Source of the DNA: Alteriqipengyuania abyssalis
GTDB lineage: Bacteria; Pseudomonadota; Alphaproteobacteria; Sphingomonadales; Sphingomonadaceae
Assembly: GCF_019857185.1 (NCBI RefSeq)
Contig: NZ_JAHWXP010000001.1
Coordinates: forward strand, 1-64,000
DNA length: 64,000 bases
Reading direction: 5' to 3'
The notes below the pieces were generated by a model. That model made no database searches and had not been told where the DNA came from. It was given only the letters and a program-made list of their open reading frames with translations. A program made the position numbers and the translations under genes. Below, piece by piece: positions 16,759 to 25,417 of the stretch; positions within the stretch are counted from its first letter, which is position 1, and each line of letters begins with the position of its first letter.

Positions 16759-17940
16759 CTAGCGCCCGATGATGTCCGAATAGATCGCGTCGAGCGCCTC
16801 TGCGTGCTCGGCCCAGCCGAACCGCTCGACCATCTGCGCCGTATCCCTCGGCGCGGGCGGGTCGCGCAGGATCATCCGCACACCGTCGGCCACCGCATCG
16901 CTGTTTCGCGCTACCAGCACCCCGGCAGCCGGGCCGCGCACCAGCTCGCGCGCGCCGCCGACATCGGCGACCACCAGCGGGGTGCCGCAGGCAAGCGCCT
17001 CGACCCACGCATTGGCGAGCCCTTCGCTGGCCGAGGGCAGGACCATCGCATCGGCGGCGGAGAGCACCAGCGGCAGCAGGTCGTGGTCCAGCAGGCCCAG
17101 GAAGTGGACCCGCTCGGCGACCCCCCGCTCGCCCGCCAGCGCGCGCAGCTGCGCCTCGTCCGGCCCCTTGCCGACCAGCAGCAGCTGCGTATCGGGCAGC
17201 TGCGCCAGCGCGCGCACGACCATCTTCTGCCCCTTGCGCTCGATCAGCGCGCCGACCGTCGCGATCAGCGGTCCTTTTTCGGGCAGCGCCACGCCCAGCC
17301 GCCCGCCCAGCATCCTGCGCAGCCCTGCATTCTGCAATGGCCGGAAGCGGTCGCGGTCGAGCCCGGTGTAGTGGATCGCGATTCTACCCCGGTCCATCCC
17401 CAGCGCGGCCATATCCTGCGCCAGCGCCTCGCTCACCGCGAGCACCCGGTCTGCCTGCCGTGCTGCGTCGAGCATCTTCGCCCGGCCGAAGCCGCGCGAG
17501 CCCCAATAGTGGATGTCCGCTCCGCGCGCCTTGATTGCCAGCGGCAGGTCCAGCGCGCGGGCGATCGTGGCGGCTGCGGGTCCGTCCGGGTAGAAGAACT
17601 GCGCATCGATCAAGTCGAAGGGCTGCCGTGCGTGCAGCTCGCGCGCCAGCGGCAGCACAGCCCTTGCGATCATCGCCGGGTTCAGCCGTCCGCCGACCCT
17701 GGGCAGCAGCGTGAAAATGGGGCGATGCACGCTCAGCCCATTGCTGCGCCCGTCGACCGCCGCCTGCTCCAGCGCGCGATATTCGCCCATCCTGACCGGT
17801 GGCAGGCCGATCGGGTTGATTACCGTCACCTCCCAGTCGGGCCGCGCGGCAAGCGCCTCCATCGAACTGGCCACAAAAGTGCCGAAGCGCGGGCGGGCCG
17901 CGTTGGGGTACAGCGTCGCGAGCGAGAGGAGCCGTTTCAT
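16759..17940 (-). CDS. glycosyltransferase family 4 protein
   Basis: 393 residues from ATG 17940 (MKRLLSLATLYPN). GT-B fold: N-terminal acceptor domain with GTFVASSMEALAARPDWEV, C-terminal donor domain with VGALIERKGQ and the EX7E motif in SEGLANAWVEALACGTPLV (about residues 303-321). It should transfer a sugar from a nucleotide donor during cell-surface polysaccharide or lipid synthesis; the acceptor is unknown. No other polysaccharide gene is adjacent. The upstream regulator gene ends 11 bp before it, so the two are probably cotranscribed. Confidence 0.92.
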   Translation of the reverse strand: MKRLLSLATLYPNAARPRFGTFVASSMEALAARPDWEVTVINPIGLPPVRMGEYRALEQAAVDGRSNGLSVHRPIFTLLPRVGGRLNPAMIARAVLPLARELHARQPFDLIDAQFFYPDGPAAATIARALDLPLAIKARGADIHYWGSRGFGRAKMLDAARQADRVLAVSEALAQDMAALGMDRGRIAIHYTGLDRDRFRPLQNAGLRRMLGGRLGVALPEKGPLIATVGALIERKGQKMVVRALAQLPDTQLLLVGKGPDEAQLRALAGERGVAERVHFLGLLDHDLLPLVLSAADAMVLPSASEGLANAWVEALACGTPLVVADVGGARELVRGPAAGVLVARNSDAVADGVRMILRDPPAPRDTAQMVERFGWAEHAEALDAIYSDIIGR

Positions 17941-17951
17941 GCGCGTGGCCG

Positions 17952-18524
17952 TCACAAAGGCCGGACCAGCGTTTCGGCGACCGCAATCCACGCCGGGTCT
18001 TCCACGATCACCTGCTTGTGCCCCGGTTCCGGGGGCAGCAGCGCAATCCGGCGCGGTTCGCTGTCGACCAGCCGCCCGAAGGCGAAGCGGCCCGCACGGC
18101 GCGGCACCAGCACGTCGCGGTTGATCGCGCGCGGTGCGTCCTCGGGTGCGATCTGGCGCAGCCATAGTTGGTCGCCGGTGCGATAGGCCCCGGTACTTGC
18201 GCTGACCTGCATCACCATCCGCGAGCCCGTTGCTCCCATCGCCTCGGGCAGGATCGCCTCGCGCGGGGTCTCCAGCGCCTGCGCGCCGTTATCGCCCAGC
18301 ACGGCGACCACCGCGACCGGCTCCGCCTTGTCCGAGCGGACCAGCGTTTCTGGATCGACGCCCAGCGCGCTGCCGATCCGCTCCATCCATTTGAGCGAGA
18401 GGTTGCGCGTTCCCGTTTCCAGCCGACCGATGGTCTGCGCGGTCGTGGGCGGAGTGCAGGCCTCCGCCAGATCGGCCAAGGTCCAGCCTTTCTGGCGGCG
18501 AATATCGCGGATTCGGTTTATCAT
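17952..18524 (-). CDS. XRE-family regulator with S24/LexA-like C-terminal domain
   Basis: 190 residues. An HTH_3 DNA-binding domain occupies about residues 1-62 (IRDIRRQKGWTLADLAEAC, TTAQTIGRLETGTRNLS). Residues about 75-185 resemble the S24/LexA peptidase fold (SASTGAYRTGDQLWLRQI), but the usual catalytic Lys region reads RRAGRFAFGRLV with no Lys, so autoproteolysis is doubtful. It is divergent from the DUF6456 gene (98-bp gap) and just upstream of the glycosyltransferase; it probably controls one or both. Confidence 0.85.
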   Translation of the reverse strand: MINRIRDIRRQKGWTLADLAEACTPPTTAQTIGRLETGTRNLSLKWMERIGSALGVDPETLVRSDKAEPVAVVAVLGDNGAQALETPREAILPEAMGATGSRMVMQVSASTGAYRTGDQLWLRQIAPEDAPRAINRDVLVPRRAGRFAFGRLVDSEPRRIALLPPEPGHKQVIVEDPAWIAVAETLVRPL

Positions 18525-18622
18525 CAGGGCAGGTCTTTCACCAAATCGGTAAAAAGCACTTTCCTACACCTGTTCCCGCTTGGCAAGCCGTCGCTCGATC
18601 AATCCGGGGAGACCATCTGCCA

Positions 18623-19096
18623 ATGCAACGCGAACTTGCCGAACGCGAACTGACCAGCGAAGGACCACGCCGCAGCGGTGGCCCCAGTGCGAGGCGCCGC
18701 TCTGTCACCGTCAATCTCGCCGAAAGTCCGCTCACGTGGCTGCACGCGCGCGGGCACCTGAGCGACCGCCTGTTCGATGCGGGCGAGCGTCTGCGCGCCG
18801 ATTACGAGAAGGCGCAGCTCAGCCCGTCGGTCACGATGCGGTGGGACCCGGTGCGGATCAAGGGCGGACCGGATGCGGGGCTGTCCCCCACGGAGCGTCA
18901 GCTAGCGGCGAAGGAGCGCTTTGACGGCGCACTGGCGGCGGCGGGCAGCGGCCTCTCGGACGTGCTGTGGCGCGTCGTGTGCGCGTGCGAGAGCCTGCCC
19001 GATGCAGAGCGCGCGCTGCACTGGCCTGCGCGTTCCGGCAAGCTGGTGCTCAGGCTGGCGCTGGAACGGGTGGCCGATTTCTACCGCATCGGGTGA
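18623..19096 (+). CDS. DUF6456 domain-containing protein
   Basis: 157 residues, no signal peptide or membrane segment. The C-terminal half matches the alphaproteobacterial DUF6456 pattern (GERLRADYEKAQLSPSVTMRWDP, LSDVLWRVVCACESLPDAERAL, GKLVLRLALERVADFY). The domain is often fused to an HTH region in longer proteins; here only a basic N-terminus (GPSARRRSVTVN) precedes it. Function is unknown, though a DNA-associated role is often assumed. Confidence 0.8.
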   Translation: MQRELAERELTSEGPRRSGGPSARRRSVTVNLAESPLTWLHARGHLSDRLFDAGERLRADYEKAQLSPSVTMRWDPVRIKGGPDAGLSPTERQLAAKERFDGALAAAGSGLSDVLWRVVCACESLPDAERALHWPARSGKLVLRLALERVADFYRIG

Positions 19097-19134
19097 GGCG
19101 CGTTTTTTGGTCCCTGGACTGTGTGTCAGGTGTG

Positions 19135-19731
19135 TCAGGCGCGATCCAGACGACTGGCGATCCGCGCCCTCAGACGCGGCAGCAGGTCGGCTTCGAACCA
19201 GGGGTGCTTGCGCATGAACAGGGTCGATCGCCAGGCGGGGTGGGGCAGGGGAATCGCTCCATCGAACGCGGCGCCGTCGGTCTCCAGCCAGTGCTCGACC
19301 CGCCGGGCCATGGTCCAGCCGCGCGTTTCGGGCAGGTTGGCCGCCTGCGCGTAGCTGCCGACCAGCAGCGTCAGCCGGTCGTCGGGCAGGGTGGCGAGCA
19401 CACGCTCGTGCCACAGCGGCGCGCATTCGGGGCGCGGCGGTCGGTCGCCGCCGCTTGCCTTGCCGGGGTAGCAGAAGCCCATCGGGACCAGCGCGACCTG
19501 CTGTGCGTCGTACATCTGGTCGCGGTTCAGGCCGGTCCATTCGCGCAGCCGGTCGCCGCTGGCATCGTCCCACGGGATGCCGCTCGCATGGACCTTGCTG
19601 CCCGGTGCCTGCCCGATGATGAGGATGCGGCTTTTGGAAGAGAACTGGACCACCGGCCGCGGTGCAAACCCCAGCGCGGTTTCGCACACCCTGCAGGCGG
19701 CGATGTCGGCGTGCAGCGTCTCTGTGCTCAA
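19135..19731 (-). CDS. uracil-DNA glycosylase family protein
   Basis: 198 residues. UDG superfamily motifs: GQAPGSKVHASGIPW (motif A, about 40-54) and IPLPHPAWRS (motif B with the HP pair, about 161-170). Cys13 and Cys16 (ACRVCE) plus two later Cys residues could hold an Fe-S cluster as in family 4/5 enzymes, but the spacing differs from the standard pattern. Likely role: removal of uracil or another damaged base from DNA. Its ATG overlaps the stop codon of the ABC-F gene (ATGA), so it is translated from the same transcript. Confidence 0.85.
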   Translation of the reverse strand: MSTETLHADIAACRVCETALGFAPRPVVQFSSKSRILIIGQAPGSKVHASGIPWDDASGDRLREWTGLNRDQMYDAQQVALVPMGFCYPGKASGGDRPPRPECAPLWHERVLATLPDDRLTLLVGSYAQAANLPETRGWTMARRVEHWLETDGAAFDGAIPLPHPAWRSTLFMRKHPWFEADLLPRLRARIASRLDRA

Positions 19732-21527
19732 CCCTCGACCCGCTCGGCCAGCATCAGCCAGCGTTCCTCGGCCTCGTCCTTCTCGCTCCGCGCATTCTCG
19801 ATGCCCTTCATGATGGTCGCGAAGCGCTGCGGGTCCTTGGTGTACAGCTCCGGATCGGCGAGGATTTCCTCCCCTCGGGCGATGGCGAGCTCCAGCTCCT
19901 CGATCCGCGCCGGCAGGGCCTCGTAATCGCGCTGGTCCTTGTAGGAGAGCTTGTCCGCCTTCGGTGGGGGAGGGGGCGGCGGCGGGCTCTGCTTGGCGGG
20001 TGCCTTGCTCTTGCCTGCGATGGGCTGGCGGCGCTTGGCCACCCAGTCCTCGTACCCGCCTGCGACCACGTCGACCTTGCCCGACCCGTCGAGGCCGAGC
20101 GTGACGGTGACCGTTCGGTCGAGGAAGTCGCGGTCGTGGCTGACGATCAGCACGGTGCCCTCGTAGTCCGCGATCACCTCCTGCAGCAGGTCGAGCGTCT
20201 CGAGGTCGAGGTCGTTGGTCGGCTCGTCCAGCACCAGCAGGTTGGATGCGCGGGCGAACTCGCGCGCCAGCAGCAGGCGGCTGCGTTCGCCGCCCGAGAG
20301 GATATCGACCTTGGTGTCGACGATGCCCGGATCGAACAGGAACTCCTTGAGGTAGCCCTGCACATGCTTGCGGTTGCCCCGCACATCGATCCAGTCGCCA
20401 CCCTCGGCCAGCACCTGCCGCACGGTCTTGCCTTCGCCCAGCAGGCTGCGCTGCTGGTCGATCATCACGCCGGTCAGCGTCTTGGCGATCTCGACCGTGC
20501 CGCTATCGGGCTCGATCTCGCCGGTCAGCAACTTCAGGAGCGTGGTCTTGCCCGCGCCATTGGCACCCACGATCCCGATCCGGTCGCCCCGCTGGATGCG
20601 AAGCGAGAAGTCGCGGATGATCGTCCGGTCACCATAGGCCTTGGAGACATGGTCGGCGACGATCACCGACTTGCTCTTGAAGTCCTCTGCCGTCGCCAGC
20701 TTCAGTTTTGCCGTGCCGCTGGTGTCGATCATCGAGGCACGCTGGGCGCGCATCTGCCACAGCTTCTCCAACCGCCCCTGGTTGCGCTTGCGCCGCGCGG
20801 TGACTCCGCGTTCGAGCCAGTGCGCCTCCAGCTTCAGCTTCGCGTCGAGCTTCTCCGCCGCGCGCGCTTCCTCGGCATAGACCTGCTCTTCCCACGCCTC
20901 GTAGCCGCCGAAGCCGACTTCCTTGCGCCGCATCGTGCCGCGGTCGAGCCACAGCGTTGCGCGGGTCAGGCGCTTGAGGAAGGTCCGGTCGTGGCTGATC
21001 ACCACGAAGGCACCGGTATAGCGGTCGAGCCAGCTTTCCAGCCAGTCGATCGCGGCCAGATCAAGGTGGTTGGTCGGCTCGTCCATCAGCAGCAGGTCCG
21101 GATCCTGCGCCAGCGCGCGGGCGATGGCGGCGCGGCGCTTCTCGCCACCGCTCGCACCCTTGCACTCGCGGCTCATGTCGATGCCGAGCTGGCCCGCGAT
21201 CGCCTCTACCTCGTGTTCGGCAGGCGGGTTCTCGCCGCCCAGCGCGAAGTCCATGAGGGTTTTGTGAGCCGAAACGTCCGGGTCCTGCTCCAGCACCACG
21301 ATCCGCGTGCCGGGCTTCACCTTGCGCTGGCCCTGGTCCGCGTCGAGCTTGTCGTCGATCAGCCGGAACAGCGTGGTCTTGCCAGCGCCGTTGCGCCCGA
21401 TCAGCGCGAGCCGGTCGCGCGGGCCGATGTGCAGGTCGATATTGTCCTGGTTAGGGCCGCCGAACAGCCACCGGCCGCCCTGCTGGAGGCCGAGGTTTTC
21501 CCAGGAAAGAATTGGAGGCTGAGCCAT
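19728..21527 (-). CDS. uup: ABC-F family ATPase (Uup-like)
   Basis: 599 residues with two nucleotide-binding domains and no membrane segment. Walker A motifs GRNGAGKTTLF (about 42-52) and GANGAGKTTLL (about 327-337); signature loops GASGGEKRRAAIA and LSGGERSRLLLA; both followed by LLMDEPTNHLDL and LVLDEPTNDLDL. A Pro-rich linker encoded by a C-rich tract (KQSPPPPPPPPK) leads to a C-terminal coiled coil (about 530-599), the Uup feature that binds DNA or ribosomes. ABC-F proteins act on ribosomes or, for Uup, also on recombination intermediates. Coupling to a DNA-glycosylase-family gene fits the latter loosely. Confidence 0.93.
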   Translation of the reverse strand: MAQPPILSWENLGLQQGGRWLFGGPNQDNIDLHIGPRDRLALIGRNGAGKTTLFRLIDDKLDADQGQRKVKPGTRIVVLEQDPDVSAHKTLMDFALGGENPPAEHEVEAIAGQLGIDMSRECKGASGGEKRRAAIARALAQDPDLLLMDEPTNHLDLAAIDWLESWLDRYTGAFVVISHDRTFLKRLTRATLWLDRGTMRRKEVGFGGYEAWEEQVYAEEARAAEKLDAKLKLEAHWLERGVTARRKRNQGRLEKLWQMRAQRASMIDTSGTAKLKLATAEDFKSKSVIVADHVSKAYGDRTIIRDFSLRIQRGDRIGIVGANGAGKTTLLKLLTGEIEPDSGTVEIAKTLTGVMIDQQRSLLGEGKTVRQVLAEGGDWIDVRGNRKHVQGYLKEFLFDPGIVDTKVDILSGGERSRLLLAREFARASNLLVLDEPTNDLDLETLDLLQEVIADYEGTVLIVSHDRDFLDRTVTVTLGLDGSGKVDVVAGGYEDWVAKRRQPIAGKSKAPAKQSPPPPPPPPKADKLSYKDQRDYEALPARIEELELAIARGEEILADPELYTKDPQRFATIMKGIENARSEKDEAEERWLMLAERVEG

Positions 21528-21628
21528 TGTTGCGGCGAGTTAAGGCGCGAAGAGCTAACTCACAAGCCTTCCGCGAGCCGATGCTTGCGGGTAACTGCTG
21601 GAAAACAGCAATCGTCTGGAGAATGCCG

Positions 21629-22354
21629 ATGATCCGCACCGCCATCGTACCCACCGTCCTTGCCGCGACCGCTCTGGCCGCAAGCCCCGCGATCGCCGCC
21701 GAAATCCAGGTCCAGGCCACCGGTCCGGTGATCGAACTGGTGGTCAACGAACAGGTCGAGGTCGAGCCCGACACGGTGACCATCAGCGCTGGCGTAACCA
21801 CCCAGGCGCAGACCGCGCAGGAGGCGCTGTCGCAGAACTCCGCGCAGATGCAGAGTGTGATCGACCGGCTGAAATCGCTCGGCATTCCCGAGCGCGACAT
21901 TCAGACCACCCGGATCAATCTGGGCGCGCGGTTCGACTATGATCAGCAGGCGCAAAAGCAGGTCTTCCGCGGCTATCAGGCATCCAATCAGGTCAGCGTG
22001 AAGCTGAGGGATACCGAAGAGGTCGGCGCGGTGCTCGATGCGCTGGTGAAGGCGGGGGCGAACGACATCAACGGGCCGAGCTTCTCCGTCTCGGACGATA
22101 CTGGCCCCAAGGCCGAAGCCCGCAAGCGCGCGCTGGAGCGTGCGCGCAGCATGGCGCTGGATTACGCGCGGGTCGCCGGGTACTCCAACGTCCGGGTTCT
22201 GCAGATTTCCGAAAGCGTGCAGGGTTCTGCGCGGGAGTATAGCGCCGACGCGATCCGCGTGACAGGATCGCGCATCGAGCGTTCGCCGCCGATCCAGGCT
22301 GGGATGGTGGAAACCGGGGTAACCGTCAGCGTGACCTACGAGGCGGTCAATTAA
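21629..22354 (+). CDS. SIMPL domain-containing periplasmic protein (DUF541)
   Basis: 241 residues. Start at 21629 is preferred over 21623 because GGAG at 21618-21621 is then seven bases away. Signal peptide about 1-22 (LAASPAIAAEI). The SIMPL/DUF541 domain covers the rest: VEVEPDTVTISAGVTTQAQTAQEAL, then RDIQTTRINLGARFDYD, and RARSMALDYARVAGYSNVRV. Bacterial members such as BP26 and YggE are periplasmic or envelope proteins linked to oxidative stress, with no known catalytic activity. Confidence 0.9.
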   Translation: MIRTAIVPTVLAATALAASPAIAAEIQVQATGPVIELVVNEQVEVEPDTVTISAGVTTQAQTAQEALSQNSAQMQSVIDRLKSLGIPERDIQTTRINLGARFDYDQQAQKQVFRGYQASNQVSVKLRDTEEVGAVLDALVKAGANDINGPSFSVSDDTGPKAEARKRALERARSMALDYARVAGYSNVRVLQISESVQGSAREYSADAIRVTGSRIERSPPIQAGMVETGVTVSVTYEAVN

Positions 22355-22450
22355 GGCGATCGTTCACAAATCGATTTGGAAACCTGAACGAATGGTGGCA
22401 TGTCGTATTCACAGGCTATTCAATGGTTTCCGCCTATCGCCGTGCGCATC

Positions 22451-22786
22451 ATGAAATCGCTCCTCGCCTCGCTCCTTCTTGGATGTGCGCTCGCCGCCGC
22501 ACCTGCGCCCGCGTTTGCCCAGAGCAACCCGGCGCAGGAAGCGGCGCGGCGCGATACCCAGTCGGGCAGGGCGCTGCCGCTTCGCCAGATCGAGGCGATC
22601 GTGTTCCGCTCGCTCGACGCGCCGGTCTGTTCCAACAGCGGCAGCGGGCGCGATTGCTACGAATATCTTGGCCCCGCCTATGATCCGGGCGCGATGGCCT
22701 ATCGTCTCAAGTTCATGCGCAACAGCCGTGTGACTTTCGTCGATATCGATGCGCGTACCGGCCGCGTGCTGAGCCGCTCGCGTTGA
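22451..22786 (+). CDS. small periplasmic PepSY-like protein
   Basis: 111 residues from ATG 22451, chosen because it begins a signal peptide (MKSLLASLLLGCALAAAPAPAFAQ). No good ribosome site is visible there, and an in-frame ATG at 22400 is possible. The mature part has the PepSY-like pattern of a short helix (LPLRQIEAIVFRSL) followed by strands ending VTFVDIDARTGRVLSRSR; Cys residues in APVCSNSGSGRDCYEY may form a disulfide. It directly precedes a response regulator/kinase pair, a frequent place for PepSY proteins that modulate the sensor. Confidence 0.75.
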   Translation: MKSLLASLLLGCALAAAPAPAFAQSNPAQEAARRDTQSGRALPLRQIEAIVFRSLDAPVCSNSGSGRDCYEYLGPAYDPGAMAYRLKFMRNSRVTFVDIDARTGRVLSRSR

Positions 22787-22890
22787 GCGTCCGGCGGAAA
22801 AAGAGGCCCTGTTGTTGACGATGACGCGCCATTCGCTTCAAGGAGCGGCCTTGTTGAAAATACTTGCCAAGTGACAAGGACCACACGCCG

Positions 22891-23568
22891 ATGCGCATCC
22901 TGATCGTGGAAGACGAGCCGACGCTGGGCCAGCAGCTCAAGTCGACGCTGGAACAGAACGGCTATGCGGTCGACCTGTCGACCGATGGCGAAGACGGCCA
23001 TTATCTCGGCTCGACCGAGGATTACGACGCCGTGATCCTCGACCTCGGCCTGCCGGAAATCGACGGCCTGACCGTGCTGGGCATGTGGCGCAAGGAAGGC
23101 CGCAGGTTCCCCGTGCTGGTGCTGACCGCGCGCGACAGCTGGAGCGACAAGGTCGCCGGGCTGGACGCGGGCGCTGACGATTATCTCGCCAAGCCGTTCC
23201 AGACCGAAGAACTGATCGCGCGCCTGCGCGCGCTAATCCGCCGTGCTTCTGGCAATACCAGCAGCGAACTCACCGCCGGCGACGTGCGGCTAGACACCCG
23301 CTCGGGCCGCGTCACGCGCGGGGGCGACCCGGTCAAGCTGACCGCGCAGGAATACAAGCTGCTGAGCTACCTCATGCACCACAAGGGCAAGGTGGTCAGC
23401 CGCACCGAACTGATCGAACATATCTACGATCAGGATTTCGACCGCGATTCGAATACGATCGAGGTCTTCGTCACCCGCATCCGCAAGAAACTGGGCGCGG
23501 AAGTCATCACAACGATCCGTGGCCTTGGCTACAGCCTCGACGACCCCGCCGACGCCCCCCGCGCGTAA
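22891..23568 (+). CDS. OmpR/PhoP-family response regulator
   Basis: 225 residues from ATG 22891. Receiver domain about 1-115 with the acidic pocket E7/D8, phospho-acceptor D51 (VILDLGLPE), conserved Thr in VLTARD and Lys in LAKPF. Winged-helix DNA-binding domain about 125-222 (LTAQEYKLLSYLMHHKGKVVS). The kinase gene overlaps its 3' end by 50 bp, so the pair forms one operon. PhoP-like by architecture; target genes cannot be inferred. Confidence 0.95.
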   Translation: MRILIVEDEPTLGQQLKSTLEQNGYAVDLSTDGEDGHYLGSTEDYDAVILDLGLPEIDGLTVLGMWRKEGRRFPVLVLTARDSWSDKVAGLDAGADDYLAKPFQTEELIARLRALIRRASGNTSSELTAGDVRLDTRSGRVTRGGDPVKLTAQEYKLLSYLMHHKGKVVSRTELIEHIYDQDFDRDSNTIEVFVTRIRKKLGAEVITTIRGLGYSLDDPADAPRA

Positions 23569-25036
23569 CGGCACGCCGCCGGCCGGGGCGCTCACGCGGC
23601 CCTCCGGCAGGCGCGATCCGCGTGCGCCCGATCGGGTGGCGGGCGAGGCCTATCAGGAGCCGCCGCGCGACTTCGTTGCCCCGCATACGGGTAGCCTGAC
23701 GTGGCGCATGATCGCGATTTCCGCGATCTGGATCGTCGTCCTGCTGCTGGGCGGGGGGCTGGCGCTGGATCGCACGCTGACCAATCTGGTCCAGAACAAT
23801 TTCGACACCCAGCTCAACAACAACCTGACCGCGCTGATCGCCTCGGCGGAAATCCAGCCGGGCGGTGAGGTGTGGCTGACCCGGCCGATGGGCGACCAGC
23901 GCTTCATGGAACCCAATTCGGGCCTCTATTACCAGATCAGCCCCTCGGGCGAGCCGGTCGATCTGAACAATATCGACGTGCTGCCGTCGCGATCGCTCTG
24001 GGACGAGGCGCTGGAGCTGAGGACTTCGGCGAAGGACGAGCCGGTCTATTACGACAGCAGGCAGTTTCGCGGGGAGCCGCTGCGCATCGCCCAGCGCGAT
24101 ACGACCCTGCCCGGCAGGGACACGATGTGGACCTTCGCGGTTGCGCAGTCGCGCGCGGAGATCGACGAACAGATCGACCGGATTCGCCGCATCCTGGTGC
24201 TCAGCTTCGTGATCCTGGGGCTGGGCCTGATGGTGCTGGTGCTGCTGCAATCCTATGTCGGCCTGCGCCCGCTGCGCCGCATCCGCACCGCGATCCAGCA
24301 TATCCGCACCAGCGGCAGCAACCGGGTGACCGACCCGCTGCCACTGGAAGTGCAGCCGCTGGTGCAGGAGCTTAACATGCTGCTCGAACATTCGGAGCGG
24401 CAGGCGGAAGAGGCGCGGACGCATGCAGGCAATCTCGCCCACGCGCTCAAGACCCCGCTGACGGTGGTCAACAACGCGGCGACCGCGCACGCACCCGACC
24501 TTGCCGATACGGTGATCCGCGAGGCGCGCACGATGCGCCGCCATGTCGACCACCATCTGGCCCGTGCCCGCGCGGTGGGGCGCCGGGCGGTCGGCCACGC
24601 GCGGACCCCGGTGCGCGATAGCGCGGAGGCTGTCCGCCGCGCGATCGAGCGGCTCTATCCCGACGTGCGGTTCGACATCGATGGCTCTAAGGACGCGCAG
24701 GTCTCGATCGAGCGGCAGGATCTCGACGAAATTCTCGGCAACCTGATCGAGAATGCGGCGAAATACGGCGGCGGCAGCGTGTTTGTGACGATCGATGCCG
24801 AGCCGGACGATCGCTGCTGCGTGATCTGGGTGGAGGATGACGGGATGGGCATCCCCGAGGAAAAGCGGGTCGAGATCTTCGATCGCGGTGCGCGGCTCGA
24901 TACCGGCAAGCCGGGCACTGGCCTCGGCCTCGCCATCGTGCGCGATGTTGCGGAAATCTACGGTGGATCGGTCGACCTGGCCGAGAGTGAGGATCTGGGC
25001 GGGCTACTGGTAAGGCTGTCGCTTCCACGCAGCTAA
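23519..25036 (+). CDS. sensor histidine kinase
   Basis: 505 residues if the GTG at 23519 is used; a GTG at 23636 (466 residues) is equally plausible, as the first 39 residues are Pro/Arg-rich and unremarkable. Two membrane helices (about 63-83 and 227-247) flank a periplasmic sensor of about 140 residues; then a HAMP-like linker, H308 in the H box NLAHALKTPLTVV, N box NLIENAAKYG, and ATP-binding boxes EDDGMGIP and GTGLGLAIV. It phosphorylates the upstream regulator. The HALKTPL form of the H box is the PhoQ-like type. Confidence 0.93.
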   Translation: MALATASTTPPTPPARNGTPPAGALTRPSGRRDPRAPDRVAGEAYQEPPRDFVAPHTGSLTWRMIAISAIWIVVLLLGGGLALDRTLTNLVQNNFDTQLNNNLTALIASAEIQPGGEVWLTRPMGDQRFMEPNSGLYYQISPSGEPVDLNNIDVLPSRSLWDEALELRTSAKDEPVYYDSRQFRGEPLRIAQRDTTLPGRDTMWTFAVAQSRAEIDEQIDRIRRILVLSFVILGLGLMVLVLLQSYVGLRPLRRIRTAIQHIRTSGSNRVTDPLPLEVQPLVQELNMLLEHSERQAEEARTHAGNLAHALKTPLTVVNNAATAHAPDLADTVIREARTMRRHVDHHLARARAVGRRAVGHARTPVRDSAEAVRRAIERLYPDVRFDIDGSKDAQVSIERQDLDEILGNLIENAAKYGGGSVFVTIDAEPDDRCCVIWVEDDGMGIPEEKRVEIFDRGARLDTGKPGTGLGLAIVRDVAEIYGGSVDLAESEDLGGLLVRLSLPRS

Positions 25037-25068
25037 TCCGCTGCGGAGAGCAGGACTTCAGGCAACAA

Positions 25069-25094
25069 AAAAGGGACGCCGAAGCGCCCCTTTT
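25069..25094. terminator. bidirectional terminator after the histidine kinase gene
   Basis: AAAAGGG-A-CGC, loop CGAA, GCG-C-CCCTTTT: ten pairs with one mismatch, U-rich on both strands. It also ends the convergent small gene at 25120. Confidence 0.8.
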
Positions 25095-25119
25095 CCGTAT
25101 TCGATCCTGTGCGCCAGGC

Positions 25120-25347
25120 TCAGGCGCTCAGCGGCGGTTCGTTGATGTCGCGGTCGTCCGAAGTGACGACGGCAACCACGACCAGGCCAACCAGCGCTGC
25201 TGCGGCGATACCGGCAATGGCACCGCCACCGGCGAGGCTGTCTTCATTTTCGACCGGCGCGGCATCGCGGGTCTGTGCCTGCACGGCGAGGGGGGTGATG
25301 GCGAGCGTGGCACCGGCCAGCGCTGCGGTAAGCTTTCCGTACTTCAT
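25120..25347 (-). CDS. small secreted/membrane protein of unknown function
   Basis: 75 residues: signal peptide (about 1-24, LAITPLAVQAQ), a short acidic segment (TRDAAPVENEDSLAGG), one hydrophobic helix (about 45-63, IAGIAAAALVGLVVVAVV) and an acidic tail (SDDRDINEPPLSA). It is clearly related to the 68-residue protein at 25561-25767 (same order: signal peptide, R-x-AAPV-acidic segment, Gly pair, helix). No function is known to me. A long leader with a strong hairpin (25386-25417) precedes it. Confidence 0.75.
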   Translation of the reverse strand: MKYGKLTAALAGATLAITPLAVQAQTRDAAPVENEDSLAGGGAIAGIAAAALVGLVVVAVVTSDDRDINEPPLSA

Positions 25348-25385
25348 AGGTCTTTAAACCCCTTCTATTGAAACTCGATTAGCGA

Positions 25386-25417
25386 AAGGGCCAGAGACCA
25401 AGCGGTCACCAGCCCTT
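25386..25417 (-). promoter_or_regulatory. leader hairpin upstream of the small gene at 25120
   Basis: On the minus strand two 14-base arms (AAGGGCTGGTGACC and GGTCTCTGGCCCTT) pair at 13 of 14 positions, counting G-U pairs, around a GCTT loop. No U-run follows, so it looks like a leader structure rather than a terminator. Upstream of it (25440-25452) the minus strand reads AACCTCCTTAAGGA, which contains the 16S anti-Shine-Dalgarno sequence. Confidence 0.45.

Noticed and set aside
19960-20005. G/C-rich simple tract as a possible regulatory or phase-variable repeat
   Set aside because: It encodes the Pro-rich linker of the ABC-F protein and varies in unit, so it reads as low-complexity coding sequence.
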